The position numbers and the translations under genes were made by a program. Positions 1 to 6,868 of a stretch of 9,518 bases of DNA are shown piece by piece. The DNA is from Pseudomonadota bacterium (GTDB lineage: Bacteria > Pseudomonadota > Alphaproteobacteria > Rhizobiales > Xanthobacteraceae). Where the stretch lies: assembly GCA_023391175.1 (NCBI GenBank), contig JAEWBL010000204.1:1-9518 (forward strand). Direction: 5' to 3'. The notes beneath the pieces were generated by a model that was not told the DNA's origin, did not search any database, and worked only from the letters and a program-made list of their open reading frames with translations. Each line of letters opens with the position of its first letter. Within the stretch, counting starts at the first letter, position 1.

Positions 1-579
1 GGCCTGGGCGATGGCCCCGGCGCAGAAGATGAGCTTGTCGCCGCGCTCCACCACGAGGTCCGGATTGGCGCAGATGAACGGCAGTTCCCGCGCCTTCATG
101 GCGGCGAGGGCGTCGGCGTAGTCCTCCGGCGTCTCCACGTCGTCGTCGAGGAGGCCGGTGCAGACCACGAGGTCCGCAACTTCAAGGCCGGTGAGGGTGA
201 GGTCCAGCCCGTCGAACGTGCCCACGTCCCGCGCAGGACCCAGGTGATAGACGCGGGCGCCGGGCCGCGCTTCCAGCATGTCGCGTGTCACGTCGCCGGA
301 GGTGACGATGGCGTCATAGGCGGTGCGCGGCACGCCAAGGCCGTCCAGCATGCCCATGATGAAGCGGTTGGGCCGCGGCGCGTTGGACACCAGCACCACC
401 GTGGCGCCGCCCGCCCGCACCTTCGTCAGTGCCTCGCAGGCGGAGGGAAAGGACGCGACGCCGTTGTGCAGCACGCCCCAGACGTCGCAGAGGATCAGGT
501 CGTAGGCGCCGGCGAAGGCGGAGAGGCCTTCCACCAGCGGCGGGGCGTGCAGGGGCGTGCGGGTGCCGGTCTCGGCCAT
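1..579 (-). CDS. TIGR01459-like HAD superfamily class IIA hydrolase (C-terminus beyond window edge)
   Basis: The 193 visible residues look like the N-terminal two thirds of a HAD-like class IIA (NagD-type) phosphatase, probably the alphaproteobacterial TIGR01459 group; substrate unknown. HAD motif I is at residues 29-37 (ILCDVWGVL), with the nucleophile Asp32. The usual second Asp, two residues later, is Trp34. Motif II is the VSNAPR segment (64-69, Ser65). A cap-domain stretch follows, including CTGLLDDD (140-147), and FICANPD at 168-174 is typical of the class. I chose ATG 579 because GGAGA lies about 5 nt upstream; an in-frame ATG at 591 would add four residues but overlaps that ribosome binding site. 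The gene lies 108 nt beyond murD, in the place where ftsW usually sits, so a cell-wall role is not implied. The family call is from recognition of motifs, not a database search. Confidence 0.85.
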   Translation of the reverse strand, partial: MAETGTRTPLHAPPLVEGLSAFAGAYDLILCDVWGVLHNGVASFPSACEALTKVRAGGATVVLVSNAPRPNRFIMGMLDGLGVPRTAYDAIVTSGDVTRDMLEARPGARVYHLGPARDVGTFDGLDLTLTGLEVADLVVCTGLLDDDVETPEDYADALAAMKARELPFICANPDLVVERGDKLIFCAGAIAQA

Positions 580-590
580 CGATCTCTCCA

Positions 591-605
591 TTGTGCGGCG
601 CACAA
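591..605. promoter_or_regulatory. Perfect 15-bp dyad upstream of the HAD gene
   Basis: TTGTGC and GCACAA (591-596 and 600-605) form a perfect 6-bp inverted repeat around a 3-nt centre. It ends 12 nt before the chosen HAD start. It could be an operator or a small RNA hairpin near the ribosome binding site. No clear -35/-10 pair accompanies it, so a role is speculative. Confidence 0.25.
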
Positions 606-616
606 ATGCCACGGAA

Positions 617-635
617 GGCCTTGAATCACAAGGCC
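617..635 (-). terminator. Possible weak hairpin terminator after murD
   Basis: GGCCTTG (617-623) and CAAGGCC (629-635) form a perfect 7-bp stem with a 5-nt loop, 52 nt beyond the murD stop on the transcribed strand. No uninterrupted T run follows (the minus strand continues TTCCGTGGCATTTG), so termination would be weak or partial. It may merely be a transcript-end structure. Transcription of the HAD gene from the murD transcript remains possible. Confidence 0.3.
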
Positions 636-687
636 AGCCGCCGGCTCGGGGTGGATTGGGGGGCGGCGGACGAAGCCGGGGCGGGGG

Positions 688-2244
688 TCAGGGATGCCCC
701 TTGCCGGGATGGCCTCCGGGATGTCCGCCCATGTGGCCTCCCGCACCATGGGGGTGTCCACCGCCATGCGGGTTGCCATGGGGATTGCCGTGCGGATGGC
801 CGCCGCCCTTGGGCGGCTCCTTCTGCGCCACCGGCGTGGTGGACCGGGTGCGGGCCTCGATGCCCGGCAGCGCCTGCACCAGCGTGCGGAAGGCCTCTCC
901 GCGCACCTCGAAATTGGGATACTGGTCGAAGCTGGCGCAGGCGGGCGACAGCAGCACCACCGCATCCGGGCGCCCGGCGGCTTCGGCATCCCGCGCGGCG
1001 GCTTCCACCGCCTTGTCGAGGGTGCCGACGATCTCGTGGGGCACCGTGTCCGCCAGCGTCGCGGCGAAATCCTGCGCCGCCTCGCCGATCAGATAGGCCT
1101 TGGCGATACGATCGAAGAAAGGCGCGAGCGGCGCGATGCCGCCGGCCTTCGGCTTGCCGCCGGCAATCCAGAAGATGTCGGTAAAGCTCGTCAGCGCCCG
1201 TTCGGCGGCGTCCGCATTGGTCGCCTTGGAATCGTTGACGAACAGCACCTTGCCCTTGTTGCCCACCTCTTCCATGCGGTGGGCGAGGCCGGGGAAGCGC
1301 TTCATGGCCACCGCGATGACCTCCGGCGCGACGCCGAGCGCACGGCAGGCGGCATAGGCGGCGGCAGCGTTCTGGGCATTGTGCGCCCCGCGCAGGGAGC
1401 CGATGCCGCCCAGCGGGAGGCGGAAGACCTCGGCTCCGCCTTCGGACACCACCAGGGTCTCGCCCTCGCGCCAGATGCCGTCCGGCAGCGGCCGCCGAAC
1501 CGAGATGCGCACCACATGCTTGCCGGCCCGCTCTGCTTGGTCGGCCATGGCGGCGGAGAAATCGTCGTCCACGCCGACCACGGCGGTGCCGGTCTGCTCG
1601 ACCCCGGTGACGAGGCGTTCCTTGACCGCTGCGTAGTTCTCGATGGTGCCGTGGCGGTCGAGATGGTCCGGCGTGATGTTGAGCATCACCCCCACGGAGG
1701 GGTCGAGGCCGGGGGCAAGGTCGATCTGGTAGGAGGAGCACTCCACCACATGCACGCGGCCGGGCTTCGGCGGGGCGAGGGAAAGGATGGCGGTGCCGAT
1801 GTTGCCGCCCATCTGCACGTCGCGTCCGGCAACGCGCAGGATGTGGGTGATGAGCGCCGTGGTTGTGGACTTGCCGTTGGTGCCAGTGATGGCGATGAAC
1901 GGCGAGCGGCGCGCGATGGCCTGCCGCTCGCGGCAGAACAGCTCGATGTCGCCGATGATCTCGACGCCCGCCGCCTGCGCCAGCTTCACCGACCAATGCG
2001 GCTCGGGATGGGTGAGCGGCACGCCGGGGGCGAGGATCAACGCCTGGACGATGGTCCAGTCGATGTCGTGGAGATCCTGCACGAGGATACCCGCCTCGCC
2101 GGCCTTGCGGCGCGAGGCTTCGGAATCGTCATAGGCGACAACGGTGGCGCCGCCGGCCTTGAGCGCCTCTGCGGTGGCAAGGCCCGAGCCACCCAGCCCG
2201 AAAAGGGCGACGGTTGCATCCTTGAAGACGGTGACGGGGATCAT
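688..2244 (-). CDS. murD: MurD, UDP-N-acetylmuramoyl-L-alanine--D-glutamate ligase with His-rich C-terminal tail
   Basis: Cytoplasmic ATP-dependent ligase that adds D-Glu to UDP-MurNAc-L-Ala, the second amino acid of the peptidoglycan stem. The 518-residue protein has an N-terminal UDP-binding Rossmann-like domain (GLGGSG, 16-21). The central domain carries the ATP-binding loop GTNGKST (121-127), ECSSYQ (168-173), [11 protein letters not shown] (189-199) and Lys208, placed like the carbamylated lysine of E. coli MurD. The C-terminal domain shows [10 protein letters not shown] (337-346) and [11 protein letters not shown] (431-441). The start MIPVT is usual for alphaproteobacterial MurD, though no good Shine-Dalgarno precedes it. 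The family normally ends near residue 465. Here about 50 extra residues follow, the last 39 (480-518) consisting largely of Gly, His and Pro with 10 histidines. The gene is separated from mraY by a terminator and an opposing gene, so it probably has its own promoter within 2245-2471. Confidence 0.97.
   Translation of the reverse strand: MIPVTVFKDATVALFGLGGSGLATAEALKAGGATVVAYDDSEASRRKAGEAGILVQDLHDIDWTIVQALILAPGVPLTHPEPHWSVKLAQAAGVEIIGDIELFCRERQAIARRSPFIAITGTNGKSTTTALITHILRVAGRDVQMGGNIGTAILSLAPPKPGRVHVVECSSYQIDLAPGLDPSVGVMLNITPDHLDRHGTIENYAAVKERLVTGVEQTGTAVVGVDDDFSAAMADQAERAGKHVVRISVRRPLPDGIWREGETLVVSEGGAEVFRLPLGGIGSLRGAHNAQNAAAAYAACRALGVAPEVIAVAMKRFPGLAHRMEEVGNKGKVLFVNDSKATNADAAERALTSFTDIFWIAGGKPKAGGIAPLAPFFDRIAKAYLIGEAAQDFAATLADTVPHEIVGTLDKAVEAAARDAEAAGRPDAVVLLSPACASFDQYPNFEVRGEAFRTLVQALPGIEARTRSTTPVAQKEPPKGGGHPHGNPHGNPHGGGHPHGAGGHMGGHPGGHPGKGHP
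691..807 (-). repeat. Gly/His/Pro-rich tail of MurD with a 12-nt repeat (HGNP units)
   Basis: This stretch encodes residues 480-518 of MurD, with 10 His in 39 residues in patterns such as [11 protein letters not shown] and GGHPG. A short tandem repeat with a 12-nt period is visible at about 755-789, reading CACGGCAATCCC, then CATGGCAACCCG, then CATGGC. The copies differ only at third codon positions, so the peptide repeat is preserved while the DNA drifts. Similar His-rich tails in HypB, UreE and some chaperones bind Ni or Zn; metal binding here is inference only. Confidence 0.8.
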
Positions 2245-2287
2245 GGCGGTAAAATCGTCCGTTGCGGCAATGCAGTCCGGGCATCCG

Positions 2288-2326
2288 TCTAGAGCATGAT
2301 GCGAAAAAGTGCGAACCCCTTTCGTA
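2288..2326. repeat. Degenerate Hyphomicrobiales intergenic palindromic element
   Basis: The segment begins TCTAGAGCATGATGCGAAAA and continues through AGTGCGAACC. It resembles the common intergenic element of Hyphomicrobiales genomes that starts TCTAGAGCATGATCCGGAAA and continues with a GTGGGAACC-like core. The right half of the palindrome appears lost; only a weak CGAAA/TTTCG pairing (2302-2306 and 2320-2324) remains. It lies 44 nt upstream of murD, between the divergent genes. Recognition is from memory of the consensus and was not searched. Confidence 0.4.
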
Positions 2327-2379
2327 GGCAGAGGCCGGCGCGGCGCGCCTTAAGGGAAATCCCCTGCTTGCCCGTTTCG

Positions 2380-2399
2380 ACATTCATATTATTGAATGT
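2380..2399. promoter_or_regulatory. Candidate BigR/SqrR/YgaV-type operator overlapping a -10-like box
   Basis: ACATTCA (2380-2386) and TGAATGT (2393-2399) form a perfect 7-bp inverted repeat around TATTAT. Its core reads ATTC-N8-GAAT, the pattern I recall for the persulfide-sensing ArsR-family repressors SqrR and BigR. It is one of the few AT-rich spots in the window. The central TATTAT matches 5 of 6 bases of a sigma-70 -10 box, but no good -35 is seen at the right distance. The site lies 72 nt upstream of the DUF2892 gene on its coding strand, and 135 nt upstream of murD in the other direction. DUF2892 is the membrane domain of E. coli YgaP, whose operon is controlled by the related repressor YgaV, so site and gene fit each other. 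Confidence 0.55.
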
Positions 2400-2471
2400 A
2401 GCTGGCGGGATCGCTTGCGTGCTGCGCTGGATTCGCCCGCTGAACCTGGATGCCGGAATCGGGAGAGTGAG

Positions 2472-2693
2472 ATGGTCGCGAACGTTGGTGGGATCGACCG
2501 GGTGCTGCGCTTCGTTGTCGGGGTCGTGCTGATCCTGGCGCCCTTCGTGGCTCCCTCCGTGCCGGCGCTGGCCGGGCTCGGGCATTGGACCTGGCTGATC
2601 GGCGCCGTCGGCGTGGTGATGCTGCTCACCGCCGCCTTCCGCTTTTGCCCCGCCTATCCGCTGCTGGGCATCAATACGTGCGGGCGGGGGTGA
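2472..2693 (+). CDS. DUF2892 (YgaP-type transmembrane domain) small membrane protein
   Basis: This 73-residue protein has the features of the DUF2892 family, the membrane part of E. coli YgaP. It begins NVGGIDRVLRFVVG (4-17), with two predicted membrane helices at about 12-32 and 38-57. The family-like ending is FCPAYPLLGINTC, with Cys59 and Cys70. Function is not established; relatives are often linked to rhodanese and sulfur-handling proteins, but no rhodanese domain is present here. I chose ATG 2472 because GGGAGA lies 5 nt upstream and the family signature starts right after it; an in-frame TTG at 2415 would add 19 unconvincing residues. It is the only plus-strand gene in the window, divergent from murD and convergent with mraY. 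A candidate persulfide-type operator lies upstream, so induction by sulfide or persulfide is plausible. Confidence 0.85.
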   Translation: MVANVGGIDRVLRFVVGVVLILAPFVAPSVPALAGLGHWTWLIGAVGVVMLLTAAFRFCPAYPLLGINTCGRG

Positions 2694-2709
2694 GGTAGGC
2701 AGGCGCATG

Positions 2710-2739
2710 AAAAAGGCCCGCAGATCGCTCCGGCGGGCC
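2710..2739 (-). terminator. Intrinsic terminator after mraY, possibly bidirectional
   Basis: On the minus strand GGCCCGC (2739-2733), an 11-nt loop and GCGGGCC (2721-2715) are followed directly by TTTTT (2714-2710). This is a textbook GC stem plus T run, starting 22 nt after the mraY stop. Read on the plus strand the same stem sits 21 nt after the DUF2892 stop and is followed by C, TTT and GATTG, so it may also stop that gene, less strongly. It should separate the ftsL-mraY transcript from murD. Confidence 0.8.
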
Positions 2740-2761
2740 CTTTGATTGAGCGATAGCGTAC

Positions 2762-3847
2762 TCACCGCAGCTTCAGCGTCGCCAATCCCGCCAGCGCCAG
2801 CACCACGGCGACGATCCAGAAGCGGATCACCACCTGTGGCTCGGTCCAGCCGAGCTGCTCGAAATGGTGATGGATGGGCGCCATCTTGAACACCCGCTTG
2901 CCGGTGAGCTTGAACGACGCCACCTGTACGATCACCGAGACCGCCTCCAGCACGAACAGGCCGCCCACCACCGCGAGGACGATCTCGTGCTTGGTGGCCA
3001 CCGCGACCGTGCCGAGCAGGCCGCCCAGCGCCAGCGAGCCGGTGTCTCCCATGAACACCTGGGCGGGCGGGGCGTTGAACCACAGGAAGCCGAGGCCGGC
3101 TCCCATCACCGCGCCGCAGACCACCGCCAGCTCGCCGGCGCCGGCGACATAGTGGATCTGCAGGTAATCGGCGAACCGCACGTTGCCGGACAGATAGGCG
3201 ATGAGGCCGAAGGTGCCGGCGGCTATCATCACCGGCACGATGGCGAGGCCATCGAGCCCGTCGGTGAGGTTCACCGCATTGCCGGCGGCGACGATGACGA
3301 ACACGCCGAACACCGCGAAGAAGACGCCGAGGTTGAGCAGCAGATCCTTGAAGAAGGGGAAGGCCACGGAGGTGGAGAGGCCCGACTTGCCCATGGTCAT
3401 GATGATGACCACGGCAACGCCGGAGATCACCGCCTCGATGGCAAGGCGCGTCTTGCCGGAGAGGCCGTTGTGGGTCTGCTTCGTCACCTTCAGGTAATCG
3501 TCATAGAACCCGATCATGCCGAAGCCGATCATCACGAGCAGAACGGCCCAGACGTAGACGTTGAAGAGGTTCGCCCACAGGAGCGTCGCCACCGTGATGC
3601 CGGCGAGGATCATCAGCCCGCCCATGGTGGGCGTGCCCTTCTTGGTGAGCAGATGCGACTGCGGCCCGTCGGTGCGGATGGGCTGGCCCTTGCCCTGCTT
3701 CAGCCGCAGCATGGAAATCATCGCCGGGCCGAACAGGAAGACGAACAGCAGCGCCGTCACCACGGCCCCGCCAGTGCGGAAGGTGATGTAGCGGAAGACG
3801 TTGAAGGCCGTGAAGGACTGGTGGAGATCGGCAAGCCACTGGAGCAT
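2762..3847 (-). CDS. mraY: MraY, phospho-N-acetylmuramoyl-pentapeptide transferase
   Basis: Polytopic inner-membrane enzyme that transfers phospho-MurNAc-pentapeptide from UDP to undecaprenyl phosphate, giving lipid I. The 361-residue length is normal for the family. Visible signatures are KKGTPTMGG (69-77), FYDDYLK (114-120, with the Mg-associated Asp116/Asp117), [10 protein letters not shown] (193-202), [12 protein letters not shown] (265-276) and the cytoplasmic HHH motif at 326-328 in [11 protein letters not shown]. About ten hydrophobic helices alternate with these loops. I chose ATG 3847, giving [10 protein letters not shown]; the frame stays open nine residues further upstream into murF, but that part is unlike the family. 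The start lies 7 nt after the murF stop, with AAGGA within the end of murF as ribosome binding site. It is the last gene of its transcription unit, ending at a strong terminator rather than continuing to murD. Confidence 0.97.
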   Translation of the reverse strand: MLQWLADLHQSFTAFNVFRYITFRTGGAVVTALLFVFLFGPAMISMLRLKQGKGQPIRTDGPQSHLLTKKGTPTMGGLMILAGITVATLLWANLFNVYVWAVLLVMIGFGMIGFYDDYLKVTKQTHNGLSGKTRLAIEAVISGVAVVIIMTMGKSGLSTSVAFPFFKDLLLNLGVFFAVFGVFVIVAAGNAVNLTDGLDGLAIVPVMIAAGTFGLIAYLSGNVRFADYLQIHYVAGAGELAVVCGAVMGAGLGFLWFNAPPAQVFMGDTGSLALGGLLGTVAVATKHEIVLAVVGGLFVLEAVSVIVQVASFKLTGKRVFKMAPIHHHFEQLGWTEPQVVIRFWIVAVVLALAGLATLKLR

Positions 3848-3854
3848 CTGAATT

Positions 3855-5303
3855 CTATCCTTCGAGCAGCGCATCCTCGGCGGCGCGGAAGCGCTCGGCG
3901 AGGCTCTTGACCAGCGGTCCCATGCGGCTGCCGTTGGAACCCTTGACCATCAACGTGTCACCGCCCCGGATGGCGGACGCCACCATGGGCTCGAGGTGGG
4001 AGGCGTGGATCGCATAGCCGCCCCGCCGTTCCGAGGGGAGGGCCTGCCAGAGCGCATGCATCTGCGGTCCGCAGCAGAACACCACATCGATCTTCGCCGC
4101 GCGGATCGCCTCGGCCAGTTCGGCATGGTGCGCCTCGCCGTCGGGGCCCAGTTCCAGCATGTCGCCGAGCACCGCGATGCGGCGGCCGCGCGGGCCCACC
4201 GGGGTGCGGCTGAGCACGTCGAGGGCGGCGCGCATGGAGGCGGGGTTGGCGTTGTAGCTCTCGTCCAGCAGTGTCGCCTGCCCGCCCTTCACCTGCAGGC
4301 GCAGCGCGACGCCGCGGCCGGGGGGCGCCTTCATCCGCGACAGCGCGAGGCCCACCAGCGCGAGATCAGCGCCGACGAGCTTCGCCGCGGCGAGCACTGC
4401 CAGCATGTTCTGCACGATGTGGCGGCCCGGCATGCCCACCTTGAAGGTCACCGGCGTGCCCATCACGTCCGCCACGCCCACCGAGCAGTAAGATTGCAGC
4501 GCGGCCTCCTTCAGCCGCACGTCGGCGCCCGCTGTCTCGCCGAAGGTGACGATGCGGTCGATGCCCAGCGCCTCGGCGGCGGCCTTGAGGCGGGGGAAGA
4601 GGGGATTGTCGAGGTTCAACACCACCGCGCCGCCCGCCTCCAGCCCCTGGAAGATTTCCGCCTTGGCGTCGGCGATCTCCTCGATCCCCGAGAACTGGGC
4701 GATGTGAACCGCCTCCACGGTGGTGATGATGGCCACCTGCGGGCGCACCAGCTTCACCAGCGGCGTGATCTCACCGGGATGGTTCATGCCGATCTCGAAC
4801 ACGCCGTAGCGCGCCTCGCGCGGCAGCCGGGCGAGGGAAAGGGGGACGCCCCAGTGATTGTTGTAGGAGGCGGCGGAGGCGTGGGTCTCGCCATCGGCGC
4901 CGAGGGCGATGCGCAGCGCCTCCTTGGTGGTGGTCTTGCCCACCGATCCCGTCACCGCGACGATGCCCGCCTGCGAGCGCGCGCGGCTGGCGCGGGCGAG
5001 GTCGGTCAGGGCAGCGAGCACGTCGTCCACGACGAAGAGGGGGGCGTCGGCGGGGAGTTGCTCCAGCTTGTCGCGCGCCACGACGCAGGCCGAGGCGCCG
5101 GCCTCCAGCGCCTTGCCCACATAGGCGTGGCCGTCGCTGTTCTCTCCGGCGATGGCGAAGAACGCGTCGCCGGTCGCCAGAGAGCGGCTGTCGATGGAGA
5201 TGCCGGTGGCGTCGCGCGGCGTGCCGCGCACCTCAGCCCCCATGGCCGCCGCCATTTCCGCCACGGAGTGGAGGACCCGGCCTTCCGTTTCGCCCGCATT
5301 CAT
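3855..5303 (-). CDS. murF: MurF, UDP-N-acetylmuramoyl-tripeptide--D-alanyl-D-alanine ligase
   Basis: Cytoplasmic ligase that adds D-Ala-D-Ala to UDP-MurNAc-tripeptide using ATP, completing the pentapeptide. The protein has 482 residues, a normal to slightly long length. The N-terminal domain includes [16 protein letters not shown] (35-50). The ATP loop is [10 protein letters not shown] (118-127), followed by [11 protein letters not shown] (147-157), GMNHPGEI (172-179), EAVHIAQF (197-204) and Lys214, placed like the carbamylated lysine of Mur ligases. The C-terminal domain has [11 protein letters not shown] (347-357), LGDMLELG (379-386) and VKGSNGSRM (453-461). The ATG overlaps the murE stop as ATGA, and a perfect AAGGAGGT lies 6 nt upstream inside murE, so the two are probably translationally coupled. 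All key motifs are intact. Confidence 0.97.
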   Translation of the reverse strand: MNAGETEGRVLHSVAEMAAAMGAEVRGTPRDATGISIDSRSLATGDAFFAIAGENSDGHAYVGKALEAGASACVVARDKLEQLPADAPLFVVDDVLAALTDLARASRARSQAGIVAVTGSVGKTTTKEALRIALGADGETHASAASYNNHWGVPLSLARLPREARYGVFEIGMNHPGEITPLVKLVRPQVAIITTVEAVHIAQFSGIEEIADAKAEIFQGLEAGGAVVLNLDNPLFPRLKAAAEALGIDRIVTFGETAGADVRLKEAALQSYCSVGVADVMGTPVTFKVGMPGRHIVQNMLAVLAAAKLVGADLALVGLALSRMKAPPGRGVALRLQVKGGQATLLDESYNANPASMRAALDVLSRTPVGPRGRRIAVLGDMLELGPDGEAHHAELAEAIRAAKIDVVFCCGPQMHALWQALPSERRGGYAIHASHLEPMVASAIRGGDTLMVKGSNGSRMGPLVKSLAERFRAAEDALLEG

Positions 5304-6778
5304 GCCGCGACCTCCTTGAGGGCGGCGAGGACTTCCGCCGCATCCGAGAATGGATATGTCCGGTCGCCGATGATTTGGCCCGTTTCGTGACCCTTGCCGG
5401 CAACCAGCAGCGCATCCCCGCTTTCGATGAGGGCAACGCCGGCCCGGATGGCCTCCGCCCGGTCGCCGATCTCGCGCACATTGTCCCGGCCGGCGCCTCG
5501 GGCGCCTTCCAGGACCTCGGCGCGAATCGCCGCCGGGTCCTCGCTGCGCGGGTTGTCGTCGGTCACGATCACAATGTCCGCCTTCATGGCGGCGATGGCC
5601 CCCATGATGGGCCGCTTGCCCCGGTCGCGGTCACCGCCGCAGCCGACCACCACTACCAGCCGGCCGGGAATGGCGGCGCGCAGGGTGTCGAGCACGGTGG
5701 CGAGGGCTTCCGGCTTGTGGGCGTAGTCCACGAAAACCGGCCGGCGCGGGTCGTCGCCCATGCGCTCCAACCGCCCCGGAACGCCCTTGAGGTGGGCGAG
5801 GGCCGCGAACGCCTCGGCGCGATCCGCCCCGCAGGCGATGGCGAGGCCGGCGGCGAGCAAAGCGTTGTCCAGCTGGAAACGCCCGACCAGCGGCACGACG
5901 GCGCTGGAGCCATCCGCGAACATCACCTTCTGCCCGGCTGGCGAGCCCGTCGCGGCGGCGATGTTGATGCCGTCCGCCCGTCCCTCGCCGATGGGCAGGA
6001 GCCGGAGGCCGCGCGTCTGCGCCCAGGCGAGCGCGGTCGCGGCGAAGGGGGCGGAGGTGACGGCCACGGCGGCGGCGTCCGGCGGCATCACCTCGGTGAA
6101 GAGGCGGAGCTTGGCGCGGAAATAGGCGTCTATCGTGGGGTGATAGTCGAGATGGTCGCGGCCGAGATTGGTGAAGCCGCCGGCGGCGAGGCGCACGCCG
6201 TCAAGCCGCTTCTGGTCGAGGCCGTGGGAGGAGGCCTCGAGCGCCATGTGGGTGACGCCCTCTCCCGCCAGCGCATCCAGGGTGGCGTGCAGCTCCACCG
6301 GATCGGGCGTGGTGAGGCTGCCATAGGTCGCGCCGTCCGGCTTCACCAGCCCGATGGTGCCCAGATACGCCGCGCGATGGCCGAGCCGTTCCCAGATCTG
6401 CCGCAGGAAGAAGGCGACCGATGTCTTGCCCGCGGTGCCGGTTATGGCGGCGATGGTCTGCGGCTGGCGCGGATAGACGCGAGCGGCGGCCAGCGACAGG
6501 GAGCGCCGGGCGTCCAGCGTGAAGGCGAGGGCCACCTGCGGCGGCAGGATGGGGGCCGGCGCGGTCGGCTCCATCAGCACGGCGGCGGCACCGCGCGCGA
6601 TGGCGTCGGCGATGAAGCGGGTCCCGTCCGCATGGGTGCCGGGGATGGCGACGAACAGGTCGCCGGGCGTGATGCGGCGGCTGTCCGAGGACAGGCCGGT
6701 AATGGGCTCTTGCGCGCCGTCGGGCGTCAGGATGCGGGCGTGGCCGTCGAGGATCTGTCCGAGAGAATGTATGGTCAT
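5300..6778 (-). CDS. murE: MurE, UDP-MurNAc-L-Ala-D-Glu--meso-diaminopimelate ligase
   Basis: Cytoplasmic ligase that adds the third stem-peptide residue. The DNPR motif at 408-411 (in TDDNPRSEDP) marks the meso-diaminopimelate-adding type, as expected in a Gram-negative organism. From ATG 6778 the protein has 492 residues, a usual length. The N-terminal domain shows LSSDSRRITPGDLFVAIPG (29-47). The ATP loop is GTAGKTS (114-120), with Ala where E. coli has Asn. TTPDP (156-160), EASSHGLDQKRLDG (181-194), NLGRDHLDYH (204-213) and the putative carbamylated Lys223 follow. YAHKPEAL (352-359) and GCGGDRDRGKRP (379-390) lie in the C-terminal domain. I prefer ATG 6778 over the in-frame ATG at 6796, because AAAGGGG lies about 7 nt before 6778 and MTIHSL fits the family start. 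It follows ftsI after 90 nt and overlaps murF by 4 nt. Confidence 0.97.
   Translation of the reverse strand: MTIHSLGQILDGHARILTPDGAQEPITGLSSDSRRITPGDLFVAIPGTHADGTRFIADAIARGAAAVLMEPTAPAPILPPQVALAFTLDARRSLSLAAARVYPRQPQTIAAITGTAGKTSVAFFLRQIWERLGHRAAYLGTIGLVKPDGATYGSLTTPDPVELHATLDALAGEGVTHMALEASSHGLDQKRLDGVRLAAGGFTNLGRDHLDYHPTIDAYFRAKLRLFTEVMPPDAAAVAVTSAPFAATALAWAQTRGLRLLPIGEGRADGINIAAATGSPAGQKVMFADGSSAVVPLVGRFQLDNALLAAGLAIACGADRAEAFAALAHLKGVPGRLERMGDDPRRPVFVDYAHKPEALATVLDTLRAAIPGRLVVVVGCGGDRDRGKRPIMGAIAAMKADIVIVTDDNPRSEDPAAIRAEVLEGARGAGRDNVREIGDRAEAIRAGVALIESGDALLVAGKGHETGQIIGDRTYPFSDAAEVLAALKEVAA
5310..5317 (-). promoter_or_regulatory. Perfect Shine-Dalgarno of murF inside the murE C-terminus
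   Basis: AAGGAGGT lies 6 nt before the murF ATG and is read as part of the Lys-Glu-Val codons just before the murE stop. It is the strongest ribosome binding site in the window and fixes the murF start. With the ATGA overlap it indicates coupled, efficient murF translation. Confidence 0.8.
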
Positions 6779-6811
6779 CGGACCCCTTTCTGGCATTCGC
6801 CCGCCCCGGTT

Positions 6812-6867
6812 GTCACCCCGCGCGGGCTGCCGCTGCGGTGGCGGTAACGCGATCCCGCAGCGGTGAC
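6812..6867. repeat. Nested inverted repeat between ftsI and murE
   Basis: CCGCTGCGG (6830-6838) and CCGCAGCGG (6855-6863) form a perfect 9-bp inverted repeat with a 16-nt spacer. An outer pair GTCACC (6812-6817) and GGTGAC (6862-6867) overlaps the right arm, so the two pairings are partly exclusive. The repeat fills most of the only sizeable gap in the ftsL-mraY run. No T run follows on the minus strand, so it is unlikely to be a simple terminator; mRNA processing, stabilisation or partial attenuation are possible. Confidence 0.5.
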
Positions 6868-6868
6868 T

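Noticed and set aside
745..798. Repeat in the murD 3' end as a CRISPR-like or mobile repeat
   Set aside because: There are only two to three 12-nt units with no spacers, all in frame and coding HGNP-type peptide, so a protein repeat explains it.
626..1996. Second minus-strand open frame of 456 codons over murD
   Set aside because: It is an out-of-frame shadow of murD, rich in Arg/Pro/Gly/His, without family motifs. The murD frame carries every expected ligase signature.
2342..2363. GGCGCGCC palindrome and GGGAAATCCC mini-hairpin upstream of the DUF2892 gene
   Set aside because: Both are short, and the first is expected by chance in GC-rich DNA. No regulatory family fits and there is no T run.
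2415..2471. Longer form of the DUF2892 gene from TTG 2415
   Set aside because: The extra 19 residues are unlike the family, and a good ribosome binding site sits directly before ATG 2472.
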